A stretch of DNA of 64,000 nt, taken from NCBI GenBank assembly GCA_921293015.1, contig OV121090.1, positions 248,001 through 312,000 of the forward strand. The letters run 5' to 3'. The stretch is from Phorcus lineatus. Lineage: Eukaryota; Mollusca; Gastropoda; Trochida; Trochidae. The translations under genes and the position numbers were made by a program. Below, in pieces: positions 37,201 through 52,200 of this stretch. The notes beneath the pieces were generated by a model. The model worked only from the letters and a program-made list of their open reading frames with translations. It made no database searches and had not been told where the DNA came from. Every line of letters starts with the position of its first letter. Position 1 is the stretch's first letter.

Positions 37201-40200
37201 TTAAGGCTGCCACATTTGGTATGCTTTTACAAGTTATAATATGTTAACTTTTGCATAAGAATTCTGGATAAAGATAAGTATTTGGACTAAGGGATGATAT
37301 CTGCATTCCTTGCGACACTTATTAACTTTGTTAAAAGAATTCTTGATGAATATTTTTTTGTTGGGTCAGAGTGGACAATCCTGGCACCATGGTTCATTCA
37401 GTTACCAAATCCTCATCAAGTATCATACATTACAAGCTCAAGTTGGAAGTTTAACAAACCTGCTGGAAGAGGAAGCATTTGAGATTGGCCACAATGTTCT
37501 TCTCTGATACTTGTTTCTGGTAGATATCTGGGTAGTTGTTGTACAAGTAGCACTGGATAAAGGGCACCACCTGGTGGGCGTAACCTTGGAGACTCGGACA
37601 CAGTGCTGTCATTTCAGTCATATCCTCCGTGTGCACACAGTCAGATAAATTTGGGATTTTGAACAACCGAATAAATGATTCAATAGCATCAGGATTCAAT
37701 CTGGACTGTTCTGAACCTAAAGACAAACGACACAATCAACAATGATAAATATGAATATACCAGTAATTCTTTGCATCAAAATACTTTATATTATGCAATT
37801 ACATAAATCTTCATAGTAAAGATAGTAAAAATAAACCATTGGTTCTGTAGCTCATCAGACTTCATATCACATAAGGGGTCAAAGAGAAACTAAATCTAAA
37901 AAATATAACCCCAAGTAGCCAAGGATTTCAGTTTTGTAGGCCTTTCACTCCTAGGAGAGGACAAAAGTAGTTTTTTAGGGCTATGTCTTTCTCACAAACC
38001 TATTAATCATAATCTTCATTATTCAAAGAGTCTACACACAAGATTTAAGCTTTTTGTGGCCTTTTCCCCATCAACACCAAATTAAAGGGCACCTACCTCT
38101 TGCTCCCCTCCGCTGCTGTCTCCCCCTCCTCCCAGTCCCCCCAGCGCCAGGTTCCTCCAGCTGCAGGATGTGCACATTCTTCTCTCCACTGAACATCTTC
38201 TCCAGCTCTCGGTTGTCTGCAACCATTGGGTTTTCATCCAATCCCACCCACTCGTCTTTCTTTGTTGGGAAGATCTTCTGCTTTTTTAGTTTCTTGACAG
38301 CTGCACTCACCTCTGTTGATTTTATATGCAGGTCTGTTTGATTTCCCTGGCTTTGTTCTAATGCCAGAGCATCCTGGCCAATTATTGTGAATATGGCAAG
38401 AACATCAGACAGCACTAACGGGTCTGCAGGAGAGTGAACAGACACTATCAAACATAACAGATCGGCAAGATCTGAAAGTCTTGGTCCAATGTCAATGCGA
38501 GCACATCGGATGAAACAGTCCACAAGGTCATTATAAAGATGCACGACAGAATGCTTGTTGGCAAGTTCAGAGTGGAGGTCCGCAATGAGCCCCTTGTACT
38601 TATGGAAAAGTCGACTGGGATCATTCCACCATACATCCTCTCGTCCCAGCATCTTCCCCTGCACGAGGATCTGATCGTTGCTGTCCTGGAGGCGAGTGTC
38701 GGGGACAAAGATGACCTTGTGCTGGTGGAAGAGGTCCTGCAAGTCCTTGTTGGTCAGATTCTCAAACAGGTGCTTGTACACATTCTTCAGGTGGCCAAGA
38801 CACGAGCGGAACATCCGAGGTGTGGTCGAACCTTCATCTCTTTTTCCCCATTCGATCAATAGTTCCTTGACAACCTTTGTTTCTACCGTGGTCTTGATGC
38901 GGAGATATTGGGAGAAGGAGCTCTGAGGGTTGGAGTTGACTCCAAGATAATAGACAGCATGAGCCAGCAGGTTCTCTATCCTCGGATCCCTCTTGTACAA
39001 CAATGATGGCTGCATGATTGCAAACTCTTCCTGCATCTGCAACCCTCCTTCCGCATAATCAACAAGACTCAGCTGCACCGTGGGAACCCATTTTGACGAT
39101 GTGAGCGCGATACTGAAAGATGACTCAGCTTCCCTCAGGACTTGTCCATTCCCGTCCTTGACCTGCACCAGCTGGTACTTGCAGTATTTGGAGTCCCAAT
39201 CTCGATCCAAGATCTCAAACACAAGCTTCAGTTGCTGGATCAAAGTTCCCGGCTGGCTATTGTTAGTAACAAGGGCAGTGAACTCTTCACACACGTAGTC
39301 GGTGATGTGGTACCCAGTTGATGATGCTGGCCACATGTCTCGGAGCGGTTCCCATGGCGTGCCTGTCTGTAATTAGAAGTAATGATGAAGGTTAATGTAA
39401 TGGTTTCAAACTCTGATTCTGATTCAGATTCTCCAAGATCAAAGTTCAGCTGTATAAGAATATTTAGTCTACATGTTCCAGTTCAAAGTTTATCATGTTT
39501 CTCTTAAACACATCTCAACCAATTGCCTTTCCAAAGATTCTCTTAAATTTATATCTGAGATTTTTAACCTTGGTCTACCAATTAAATACGGTACTCTAAA
39601 AAAATTTTTTTAATTAGTAAATATTGTGAATAGCCAAATGCGTATCTAAACTTGCATTTTGAAACACAAATGGCTCCATTTACAGGCCTGATATGTATAT
39701 CTCTGGCCAACTCATATGACCAGATGAAAAAAAAAGATAAAAAAAACATTTGTCAGGTGGGGCCCAATGGTGTAGTGATTATACATGGTTTTGGCCTATC
39801 AGCCCAATGGCCTGAGTAAGAATACTGGTGGAGGCACCAAACATTTATAGAAATAACCTGGGCCTTGTACTATGTTGTGTTCCTGGGCAAGAAACTTCAT
39901 CCACATTGCACTCAGTCTACCCAGCTGTACAAATGGGTACCTGAACACAGGAGACAATGGACCTGTATCCCGCCAACAGGGCTTACCAAGCTGCATTAAA
40001 GTACTATTTCTTCAGGGTTACAACACAAATTTTTGTGCTGTGTGCATACTCTGCCACGGATATATGGGCAGTGAACTAAAGCTTATTTTATAATTATTAT
40101 CATTATTATTATTGTTGTTGCTGCTATAGCAGAAATACACTCATTACTTCCTCATTAACCTACATTAAAAAAATAAATTTGCAGATTTTCTAAATGTATC

Positions 40201-43200
40201 ATTGTGAAAATTATTTCCTTAATCCTTGTTCTTATCCATGACATGTGTCTTTAACAGACATGTGCCTGTCACATGGGTGAATTTAGGAAAAGATGCACTA
40301 ATCAGTGGATTAATAATTCTCAGACACAAATGAGAAAAGAAACATCTGACAAAGGAAAAGGTAAAGAAGATGCATGTGACATGCCATGCATGTGTGGCAG
40401 GGTGAGATACAAGAATTACCACTGGTTATGTCCAGAGGTTTACGTCTTAGGCTGAATTGGAAGAGTATCTGAATCTCATCCACAGGTAGAGGGTTTGAAT
40501 GGAGATCTAACAATCACTCCTTTTCAACAAGCATAACAGCAATGAAGGTTGAACAAATTATAAGTTTGCAATTTGAAACATTTCAGGTAGATTCCAATCA
40601 GGTTAAAGGTGCTTGTACAGTCAAGAAACAAATTTTGTTTGAAAGATATAGTCAAAGTCACAAGTTCACTAATGTAGTGAGGAAAGTTTTACAAAAGTGT
40701 TAATCGATTGCATGGGTAAGTAAAGTTAATTTTCATGTAAATACTCTAATTAGTTTCTGAAGTTACATTTTGTTTCTTCTCTTGATAAATGTCCGGGTTG
40801 AAATTTTTTTTACTTTTTCAAAGACCAACCTTTATGAATAGTTAATTTGTACAAAATGATTCAAGCTTGTCAAACTTGTCATGTTTATATTTTAACATGA
40901 GATAACCTTAAAAGTTACTAGCAGTATGTAAATCATGCAAGCATCATTTACTAGCCATTGGTCAGCCAACTAGAGCTAACTTCAAACCCTGAACAGACAA
41001 TCATTAGAGTTGAAACAAGGTTTTGTTAATAGCAATGATTTCATTCAAAAAAAACAGTTTAATTAAACTGTAAGCTAATCAAAAGCAAATTACCACAGCA
41101 AATCAACTTTTACCTTCTTCCCATCAACCTGGATAATACACAGAGTAAGAAAAGTCAGATAGAGCTTGAGGGTGAGAAATGAAGAGAAATTATCATACGT
41201 CTCAGAATTGAATGTTTTGAGGACAAAAGTTTGATCTATAAATTATTAATTTTTTAAAAGTGAACCTCTTTATAACCACAATTGGAAAATATGATTAAAT
41301 GACTGATGGACTTGATGGGTTGATCAGGGTGGTTTTGATAAGGATGTTTACAACCTTGATGAGGAAGTATAACAATAACACAAAGATGCCCCGAGACTAC
41401 TGTGCATTTTAAATTGTGCAGCTAGAGAAACAGTCAGGGATATTTCAACAATGATACATGGGAGGCAATAATGCAGATGATGTTGATGCAGTTAGAAAAT
41501 GATGCAAAGAAACTTGATGCAGTTCAACAATATCATGTTGAATAATGCTCTGAGACAATAATGTATTGAGAAAAAGTTAAAGAAAACAATACATGTTGAT
41601 ACTGTCAGAAAATGATGCAATGAGACACTGAAGCCATGATGCAATGAGACAATGATACAATGAGACAATGAAGCCATGATGCAATGAAGCCATGATGCAA
41701 TAAGAAAATGATTCAATTAGACAATGATTCAATGAGACAATGATGCAATGAAGCCATGATGAAATGAGACAATGATCCAATAAGGCATAATGCAATAAGA
41801 AAATGATTCAATTAGACAATGATTCAATGAGGCCATGATGCAATGAGACACTGAAGCCATTATTCAATGAGGCCATGATGCAATGAGACACTGAAGCCAT
41901 GATTCAATGAAGCCATGGTGCAATGAGACAATGATCCAATGAAGCCATGATGCAATGAGACAATGATACAATGAAGCCATGATGCAATGATGCAATGAAG
42001 CCATGATGCAACAAGACAATGATCCAATAAGGCATAATGCAATGAAGCCATGATGCAACAAGACAATGATCCAATAAGGCATAATGCAATGAAGCCATGA
42101 TGCAATGAGACAATGATTCAATGAGACAATGAAGCCATGATGCAATGAAGCCATGATGCAATAAGAAAATGATTCAATTAGACAATGATTCAATGAGACA
42201 ATGATGCAATGAAGCCATGATGAAATGAGACAATGATCCAATAAGGCATAATGCAATAAGAAAATGATGCAATGAGACACTGAAGCCATGATTCAATGAA
42301 GCCATGATGCAATGAGACAATGATCCAATGAAGCCATGATGCAATGAGACAATGATACAATGAAGCCATGATGCAATGATGCAATGATGCAATGAAGCCA
42401 TGATGCAACAAGACAATGATCCAATAAGGCATAATGCAATGAAGCCATGATGCAATGAGACAATGATCCAATAAGGCATAATCCAATAAGAAAATGATGC
42501 AATGAGACACTGAAGCCATGATTCAATGAGGCCATGATGCAATGAGACACTGAAGCCATGATTCAATGAAGCCATGATGCAATGAGACAATGATCCAATG
42601 AAGCCATGATGCAATGAGACAATGATACAATGAAGCCATGATGCAATGATGCAATGAGACAATGAAGCCATGATGCAATGAGACAATGATACAATGAAGC
42701 CATGATGCAATGATGCAATGATGCAATGAGACAATGATGCAACAAGACAATGATCCAATAAGGCATAATGCAATGAAGCCATGATGCAATGAGACAATGA
42801 TCCAATAAGGCATAATCCAATAAGAAAATGATGCAATGAGACACTGAAGCCATGATTCAATGAGGCCATGATGCAATGAGACACTGAAGCCATGATTCAA
42901 TGAAGCCATGATGCAATGAGACAATGATACAATGAAGCCATGATGCAATGATGCAATGATGCAATGAAGCCATGATGCAACAAGACAATGATCCAATAAG
43001 GCATAATGCAATGAAGCCATGATGCAATGAGACAATGATGCAACAAGACAATGATCCAATAAGGCATAATGCAATGAGACAATGATTCAATGAGACAATG
43101 AAGCCACGATGCAATGAAGCCATGATGCAATAAGAAAATGATTCAATGAGACAATGATCCAATAAGGCATAATGCAATAAGAAAATGATGCAATGAGACA

Positions 43201-46200
43201 CTGAAGCCATGATTCAATGAGGCCATGATGCAATGAGACACTGAAGCCATGATTCAATGAGGCCATGATGCAATGAGACAATGATCCAATGAAGCCATGA
43301 TGCAATGAGACAATGATGCAATGAAGCCATGACACTGTGAGACAGTGATGCAGTGAGGACTAGCAAATTTAAGCTGTCAGCTTTTAACTAAATTTGCTGT
43401 TGTTGGATAACAATAAATCCCGGAAATTTTACAAATGCAACTATTATCTTCTAATTAAAGATACTACAAGAAGACAACTAAGAAAATGTCAACTGACCAT
43501 GGATTCCTTGGTGAGTTGCACATCTCGACTGGTGACACTGAGGAAGTCCGTCACACCAAGGGTGAGGAAGAAGTCGTGCCACAGCTGTACGTCACGCGGC
43601 GTGGGGGCTTGGTTCAGGTACACGGCATCCAGCAGGATCCAGTCATGCCCTGCAGATGGGATGTTGTGAGGAAATTAATGCTGTTCAGCAATTACAAATG
43701 CTTTTTCATGCAGTATTCATGAGGGAAGATTACAGAAAACATTGATATCAAATAATTTGTATTACCTATTTGGTGTAAGATAAGGGATGCATAGGAACAA
43801 TTTAAACTCAGGAGAAAGTCATATGGGTACACTTCTTATCATTAGCTCTATACATTGGTCACACTGTCATCCTTAATCATACTCATCACACAAAGGGCTA
43901 ACAACACATTGTCAACTTGGTTAGTCTCGTTGATGAACCTATTTAGCAAATGCTCAAACTTGAGTCAGAAATACACATTATTATGTAAGCTTATTCTTCC
44001 GGCGATCCAATTGGTCGAGAAGCGGTCATGTGTCAGTCGACAGAAAAGCATATTGACTTCACTTCGAATCATAATAAAACAATTATGGACTGGTTAATTC
44101 GGTCAATAGCTGTTTTTATAGACCTTCGTCATCTGTCAATATTGCTTTCCTCGGGTCTATAAAACCAGGTATTGACTTCATCACCAGTCTATAATTGTAT
44201 ATTATATCTTAATGGACCAGGAATGCTTCATGAAAGAGCCGAACACATCACTAACAGTATGGAAATGTGACTAACCTAGATTCAATTCACATAAAACATG
44301 ATTCTTAAATGCATCAGGAATTATCAGTGAAACATAAAGCACATCTTTAACAGTGTCTCAGAATCGTGACTAACCAGGAAGATGACGCTGAAGATCAATC
44401 TTGTTGCCATAAGCTGTCGTGAAGTGAACCGCAACATGGCTTGGTTTCTGAACTCCATGGTTGGTCATCACAACAGCGAGAGACTTGAGTTCGGCCATGT
44501 TGATGAGCGAGGGTTGTCTCTCCGCCTGGGTCTTAATGAACACCATGTAGCTGATCAGGATCTCTCGGGGCTTGCTCTGGGAAACAAATTTGATTCCTTT
44601 CTTTCAAGTTCTTCATGAACAAGAGCAACACACTCCTTAGGTAGAGACTGCTTATGATGTTGAGGTTTATCAAAGTATGAAGAGGCACTCCCTACAGAAC
44701 ACTCAACTTCTATAATTCCATTGACTATGTAACAACTCGGCCATGCTTCTTGTTTCATCATATTATCTTAATTGATGCATTTTCTCCAGTGAATATGCTT
44801 GCAATTAAGAAAACATGAATGTGCTAAAAAGTTATTGTTAAATGGCCTTTTGATCACGTATATATCTCAATTAAAGCACACTTTTTCTTTTTTAAAGATT
44901 TAGTCATGAAAGACTTATCTCCCTTTTGATTTCAACTGCTGAGTATTGACAACACCAAGTCAGTAATATAAAGCAGCAAATGCTTAACAAAGCATACAAA
45001 ATCACTTAATTACTTGATCTTACTTAACTTAATCACTTAAACGTACAAATTTCAAAATAAGAAGCTTGCATCAAGATAAGTTCATCAATGACAGCTGTCT
45101 GATAACGGCTTGCTAAGGCCTGAATGCATGTTGATTTTGTCAGCGTCAATTTTAGTATATAGTGCCTGCAATGTTTTTGTAAGGGTAAACTTTCCAAACA
45201 AAGCATATGAAACAAGTAAAGAAGTGAGCACAGCTCACATACCCCCGCTTCAAACTATAGTCTGGCTTTCTTTGTTGGTCTAACCCTCAAAAAGCTCACT
45301 TAGGGATCATGGTTGATAATTGTATGAAGTTTGGTGAAGCTAGCATTTATAGTTTAGGAGATATGCTCCGGACAAAGGACTTGGTCATAGAGTCGCTGTT
45401 ATAGTCATGTTTCCATGGAAACCACAAAAAATAAAAATCTTTTGGTGGTCTAACCCTCAAAAGGCACATCTAGGGATCATGGTTGATAAGTGTATGAATT
45501 TTTGTGAAGCTAGCATTTATAGTTTAGGAGATATGCTCCGGACAAAGGACTTGGTCATAGAGTCGCTGTTTTAGTCATGTTTCCATAGAAACCGCAAAAA
45601 AATAAAATTCTTTTGGTGGTCTAACCCTCAAAAGGCACATATAGGGATCATGGTTGATAAGTGTATGAAGTTTGGTGAAGCTAGCATGTATAGTTTAGGA
45701 GATATGCTCCAGACAAAGGACTTGGTCATAGAGTCGCTGTTTTAGTCATGTTTCCATGGAAACTGCAAAAAATAAAAATCTTTTGGTGGTCTAACCCTCA
45801 AAAGGCACATCTAGGCATTATGGTTGATAATTGTATGAATTTTTGTGAAGCTAGCATATATAGTTTAGGAGATATGCTCCGGACAAAGGACTTGGTCATA
45901 GAGTCGCTGTTTTAGTCATGTTTCCATGGAAACCGCAAAAAATAATTTTTTTTTGTTGGTCTAACCCTCAAAAGGCACATCTATGGATCATGGTTGATAA
46001 GTGTATGAAGTTTGGTGAAGCCAGCATGTATAGTTTAGGAGATATGCTCCGGACAAAGGACTTGGTCATAGAGTCGCTGTTTTAGTCATGTTTCCATGGA
46101 AACCGCAAAAAATAAAAATCTTTTGTTGGTCTAACCCTCAAAAGGCACATCTAGGGATCATGGTTGATAAGTGTATGAATTTTTGTGAAGCTAGCATTTA

Positions 46201-49200
46201 TAGTTTAGGAGATATGCTCCGGACAAAGATTTGTGACGGACGGACAGACGGACAGACGGACAGACAGACAGACGGACAGACGGACAGACAGACAGACGGA
46301 CAGACGGACAGACGGACAGACGGACGGACAGAATGAATGCTATATACCCCCGCTTACGCTGTAAGGCGGGGGTATAATTATTGCTTAAAAGTGTATTTTA
46401 CGTAAAAGTAATCAGGAAAACAGGACTGCATAGGCCAACAGTTAAAATGTGGCTCAGCAGAATATTATTGTGCCGTCTGCTTGTGTCACTCACAGAATAA
46501 TGGTGGACACTTTCCTATGTAATAAACAGATCACATAACTCCCAAGTGTTGAATATCTAAAATGTTTGATCGAATTCAATATTTCAAGTTTTCTTCATTC
46601 ACTCGCTGTCCCTTGTGAATAAATCAAAAGTTAAAATTATTGAGTTGGAATAATTTGTATATTCAACAATCACTCCAAATATTCCTCATTATGTGATCTC
46701 TATATATTCCTCATTATGTAATCTGTATATATTCCACCCACCATACACGTGTCCGACTTAAGTGTGGGCAGGATGTGGTGATGGATGATGTCGTAAGGAG
46801 ACATCTGTTTGACGCCTACACGCTGTAGAAGCTTCTGAACCTGAGAGTTGACCTCGTTGTCCGGTGTCGTCAGGAGTCCCGAGTGAACCATACTCAGGTC
46901 CCGATGCAGCGCCCAGATCAGGTCTGGAGGAGGGACATGGAACAGTTAACAGAAGCCATCATAATTACTACAATAGTCAAGATACACTCTGATTACCACA
47001 GGATTAGTATATCCAAACCAAAAGCGAGGGATACACTGATAATCAGACAAGAGTAAAGTAAACACTGTCTGAACAAAATTACTTTAATGTTCTATTTATC
47101 ACTGAACACATGAGTCAAGGAAATTACATAAAACCATCTTCTATATATAAGCCAGGCTACTCATAGCAATATCATCACTAGGACATCATATGTCAGATAA
47201 AACCCGACATATTTGTGAGTTTACTGACCGTTCCCCTTCTGCTGGTTGGGCTGTGAGTCAACTGGTGGGAGGAAAACGGTCTGCTCCTGTAGACTGACCA
47301 GCTGACCGGTGGAGAGCGGGATGATCCGTGTCGTCTTGAGGCGCTCAAACACAGCCTCATTCTCGTGGAACTCGTCGAGTGCCCGGTACACACATGCCAA
47401 CCACTTGGCTATCGTTAGCACCCGCTTAGCAGCTGGAAGTCATATACAGTGAATGTATGATTGTTTTATACCATGGTGACTTGAATGATCACTAGAATAA
47501 TCACTATCTTGATTGGAAGACCTCATTAATTTGCAAACTATAACTAATAGCATTTATGTTAGTCCTATAAGTGGATATTCTAAATTTGTGTTTATGGTTG
47601 CGATATACTTGATATCGGGGGAGACTTGGAAGAGATTCTCTATGTCGTCATCATTTAGTCTCTTAACAAGACGATAAAGTAACTGAAATGAGGTCAAAGA
47701 GACTCACTGTCAACAGAATCTGTCTCGAATGAGAGAGTGAGTGACTTCCCGATCTGCAGCAGATGGTCCACTGTGATGCTCTCCACACCGAGGCTCTGCG
47801 CCAAGGTCGTGCTCAAGTTCAAGGTCAAGTCTTGGTGAAGGTAGTACAAGTTCAAGTTCTTCTGAAGGACGTCAGGAGGGATAACCTCTTTCACCAGTGG
47901 ATCTTTGACAATCACAGTCTGTGATGGTATCTTCAGCTGAACTGTCCCTTTGAAGTAGGATCAGAAAATGTGTTCTGAATAATTTTCAATTCTTTGAATA
48001 TTTTTATGATAAAAAAAAGACTAATCAAGAAATAATCAAATGTAATATTTAGCCATTCACTTTTCAAGTGTATATAAACATATCCTTATAAATAACACAA
48101 TCAATGTTAGTTTATAAAGCATTCAAACTATGAGGAATGCCCGGACACTCGTATAGGATAATCAACAGGTTTTTTTTAACTTGTTTGTGTTCTCAGCTTT
48201 TAAAGTGTCTCTCAATTTTTATAACATTTAATTATAACATAACTCTTCAGATTACACTTTTCAATAGAATGTTTAAGTTGCTCTATAAAGAAACAAGACT
48301 TACCCTTCTTTGATGTCTGCACTGGCAAACACTCCTTGGCGCGGAGTTTACCTAGTATCTGAGAGGCAACAGGACGGAAGAAGTCGAGAATTTCGTCCTC
48401 CATCGGTACAAACTGCAGATAGGCTGACAGGGCTTGCATGTCCCTGAACTCAGAGTGTGACTGTAACGCAAATTTCATCAAAGTTAGATATTGTCGAAAT
48501 GGGGACTCCTATAACTTGCAAAATTTGAATAAAACAGCCATTTGTTGAAGTTAAAAATAGATTATTAAGTCGGAAATAACAATTCCTGAATGTAATTGAA
48601 ATTTGTCATGCAAAAAGACGAATGAACCCTCATTGAAAGCTAGGGCTCTAAGATCTCAGGACAGCAGCTTGACTCACCTTAAAGATGTCCAGTGTCTCTA
48701 TGAACAGGGTATGGATCTCGTTCCGCAGCCACTGGTTCCATGGGCTGTCTCGGTCTACATCCTCTCGACTCGACGGCACGTCAAAGTCACCTGTCAGTGG
48801 GAATTGGTTTACTTCAATTTCAAAGTAACTCAAAAACATCAATTGTAAAAAATATATTTTAACCTGGTCTACTTAACCATTTCATTATACAGAAGCTGGA
48901 CATTGACAACCACTCGGTACACATGCTCGCTGTCCTTGTTGTCTGCTAAATGTAGGAGGGATAATCAAAGGCTAGACATCACATCACATCTGTCTGCCTC
49001 CCTGAAAAGTGCTAGGTAATTTCATATGAGGGCACATTAAGATATCAAGCACTCCTGCTTGACTCCTTGAATTTTGAATAAGCTGATGACACTTTGAAAA
49101 GGCATGTCAAAGTCTGAGACGGGAGTGATGGCTTGTCAAGACCATTCTGACCATTAGCATCACTGTAACTGATCATATTGATGACTATGGCTGAAAGACC

Positions 49201-52200
49201 CACCTTGGATGATAAATCTGAACCCGTAGCTGCGGAGAGGCAGGAAGGCAAACACCGGTTGTTTGGTAGGCAGAACTTGCATCTGTAGCTTCTGGTCCCT
49301 AGCTTGTAGAGGGAAGGCAAGTGCAATCTCAGTCGACTCTACGTCAACACCCGACTTTGCCTTGAATAAATGGAAGTAAGTCAAGATGATCATGAAATAT
49401 ATAAAAGGGATCTGTTTCCAGTTAACCCTACATCCACACCTGAATAAGCCTCGAACACGCAGAGGTAAACTAAATTTAAAACTAAAATTTAAACTAATTT
49501 GGCACCTTATATTTCTATTTTGGTCTTTAAAAAAAGTGGAAAAGATTTTCATTCTAAGCCAGGTATACAAACCAGGTCCTCCTCATTGCAAATTCTGATG
49601 TTTTCATATCTGAATTTGTTTCTCATTCTTTGGGTACATCTTGTGAGCATTTAGTATTCAATGTTTTATAGCTCATAATTTGATACAGTAATGTGTATCT
49701 GAATTTTGTGTGAAATAAAGGATTCATGACATGGAGTTATACTTTTAAATAGCCAAGAGTGAGAGAGTTGAATGAAAAACAGTAACATCATAAACTAGAT
49801 TCATAAGGTATATATATTGAATTTCATAAGGTATAAATATTGTATTTCATAAGGTGTATATTATTATGTTGTATTCAATAAAGTATATATATTGTATTTT
49901 ATAAGGTATATATATATTGTTCACTTGTGTGGTTTTCTTGTGACATAATCTATTGCTATCAGAACATCAATATAATGTCATGGAACACATAACATCACAT
50001 ATTCCAATAAAACTACCAATCACATCTTACGAAAATCTGCACACAGAGACTTGTGCCATTACCTGAATGGATATCTTAGAAGCGTCAAGGAGTTTCTTGA
50101 CGACCAGCCAGCGGTCAACCTTGGTACCGTGGTCGATTTCAACAATTCCATCGCCAAGGTCTCTGCGTCTCATCGTAACAACGCTGCACTCAATCTGCAG
50201 CAGATATTGGTTCATTCTTTTGAATAATGCTAGTTTTTGTTGGGAAAAGACAAGCCAGAATCATTCCTATACCATGACATTGGAAATGTCAAATATTCTC
50301 AATATCAACAGTAACATTCTTACTACTGACATAATACATCCTTAATACATCTAATATTTATTGATAAAATTCAACATTTCAGCTGAATTCTTCCTTGCTC
50401 AAAATAGGAGTAGGAGTCAAAAAATTTCTAAATAAATGAAATTTTTTTTAAAATTCTAAAAAATTTATATTTAAAATGCCGACTCATCACATGTTCACAT
50501 TTTCATATACTGAACATAATAAACAACCAACTTAACCAACCAGATTCTCGACAGTGATCTCCCTCAGCCGATGAAGGAAGAGAAGGAGGGACGGATGGAT
50601 GTCATTGAAGCGAGCGGCCAGGGATCTCGTCTGTAGACTCATCTCATCCTTCAGGGGGAGGTAGATTCTTGTTGTCCATCTGATAGAACCAGTAAAATCT
50701 AGGACTTATGAAATAGCTTAATGTTTTTAAAGATAACCCTTATATATATAGTAAGTGTATATAAAAGTTTTCTCATTTGAAAAAACCTTAAACAAATCTT
50801 AGTGTCAGGATATTGCTTTCTCCTGCGGATACACAGCTCAATTTTCCTTACAGTAACTTACACTGTTCTCATCTAATGGCTTACTTAAGTGATGAAATAT
50901 TTGGTTTGGTTGCAGCGCCCTAATCAGGATGTTTAGGAGAAAATTTATTATTTGACTTAAAAAAGTCAGTCCCTTGATGAGCTGGCACAGAAAAGATGCC
51001 ACAATACAAACGTTAAAAGATCACAACCTACACTGTTTAACCCTTAACCTACCCTTCCTGCTCTGCTTCAGATGCCTCCAGCCAGTGCGGGAGGATGTAT
51101 CCGGTGGGTCCGCTCTTCACATCAAACTTCATGTGGAATCCGTTTGAGTGAACCTCAGGACTGTCCGTCACTCGGAACACAGACTTGAACCCAATACCCT
51201 TCTGACCTATGGTGAGGGAAAGAGCATTGAAATTTATCAAAATATTTTGAGGACACATTTTAGCTTAAAAGGTTACAATAAAGTGCTTTGCTTAATGATT
51301 TTATTAGTTATGATTACATAAAAAGGGGTTTTACTATGGTATCTTACTAGAAATTGTCTTTAACACAGTGTCATGATAATTCCATCATTTACCAATGTAT
51401 CCGAACTTGTGTTTTCCCTTCGTACTACGGCCCACGTCGCACAAGGCTCGGATATCCTTCTCCCGGAACCCGTTCTCATTGTTGAGTACTGTTACCCCGT
51501 CAGAGTCCATGCGGAATTTGACAGAGGGGCAGAGATCCTTCTCGTTCTTCAAGATAGCGTCTGGGTACGAGTTATCATCAGCATTCTGCACCAGCTCCAG
51601 GACAAAGTGGGTGTCCTTGCTGTAGAGATCCTTCGAGAGGCGGTCAAGACTCCGCCCCAGCCTCTCCTGCTGGACTCTCATCAGCCGCTGACCGTCCTCG
51701 TTCAGCTCGACACCAATCCCAAACTCTTCACGTCGTATCTCCTCGATAACAATCTGACATTGACTCATCTTCGGTTCATCTGGATCAACTGTCTCCTTCT
51801 CTGGGTTTTCCTCATCTGCTTCTTCTCTGGTGGCTTCATCTGTGGTGTCAGACGACTTGGCTTCACCTTTCGCTGGAGATCCTAACAATGGATAAGGAAA
51901 AAACTGAGATAAACATTATTATCAAATAAACCAGCAGGATAAACATTTATCTTCTAATGCTGTGACAAGATACATTGTTAAGATGTTAAGATTTTACATG
52001 ATCACTTTGTTCTTTTTTCTTTGTTCAACATCACGATTCAAAATTTTATTGTGTCAAAAACTTAATGACATCACAGCACTTTTATATTACAATGCTGAAT
52101 ACAGTGTTGAGTTAATATTCTGATTTCTTTCAATCAAAACTGATTAAAAAATGATTGGAAAATAAATAGAATCTCATCCTTGTGATACACTATTTCACAA

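Noticed and set aside
41492-43335. Cluster of minus-strand ORFs (HCIMASLHHGF type)
   Set aside because: Overlapping frames of one minisatellite; hydrophobic-looking repeats with no start context or conserved domain.
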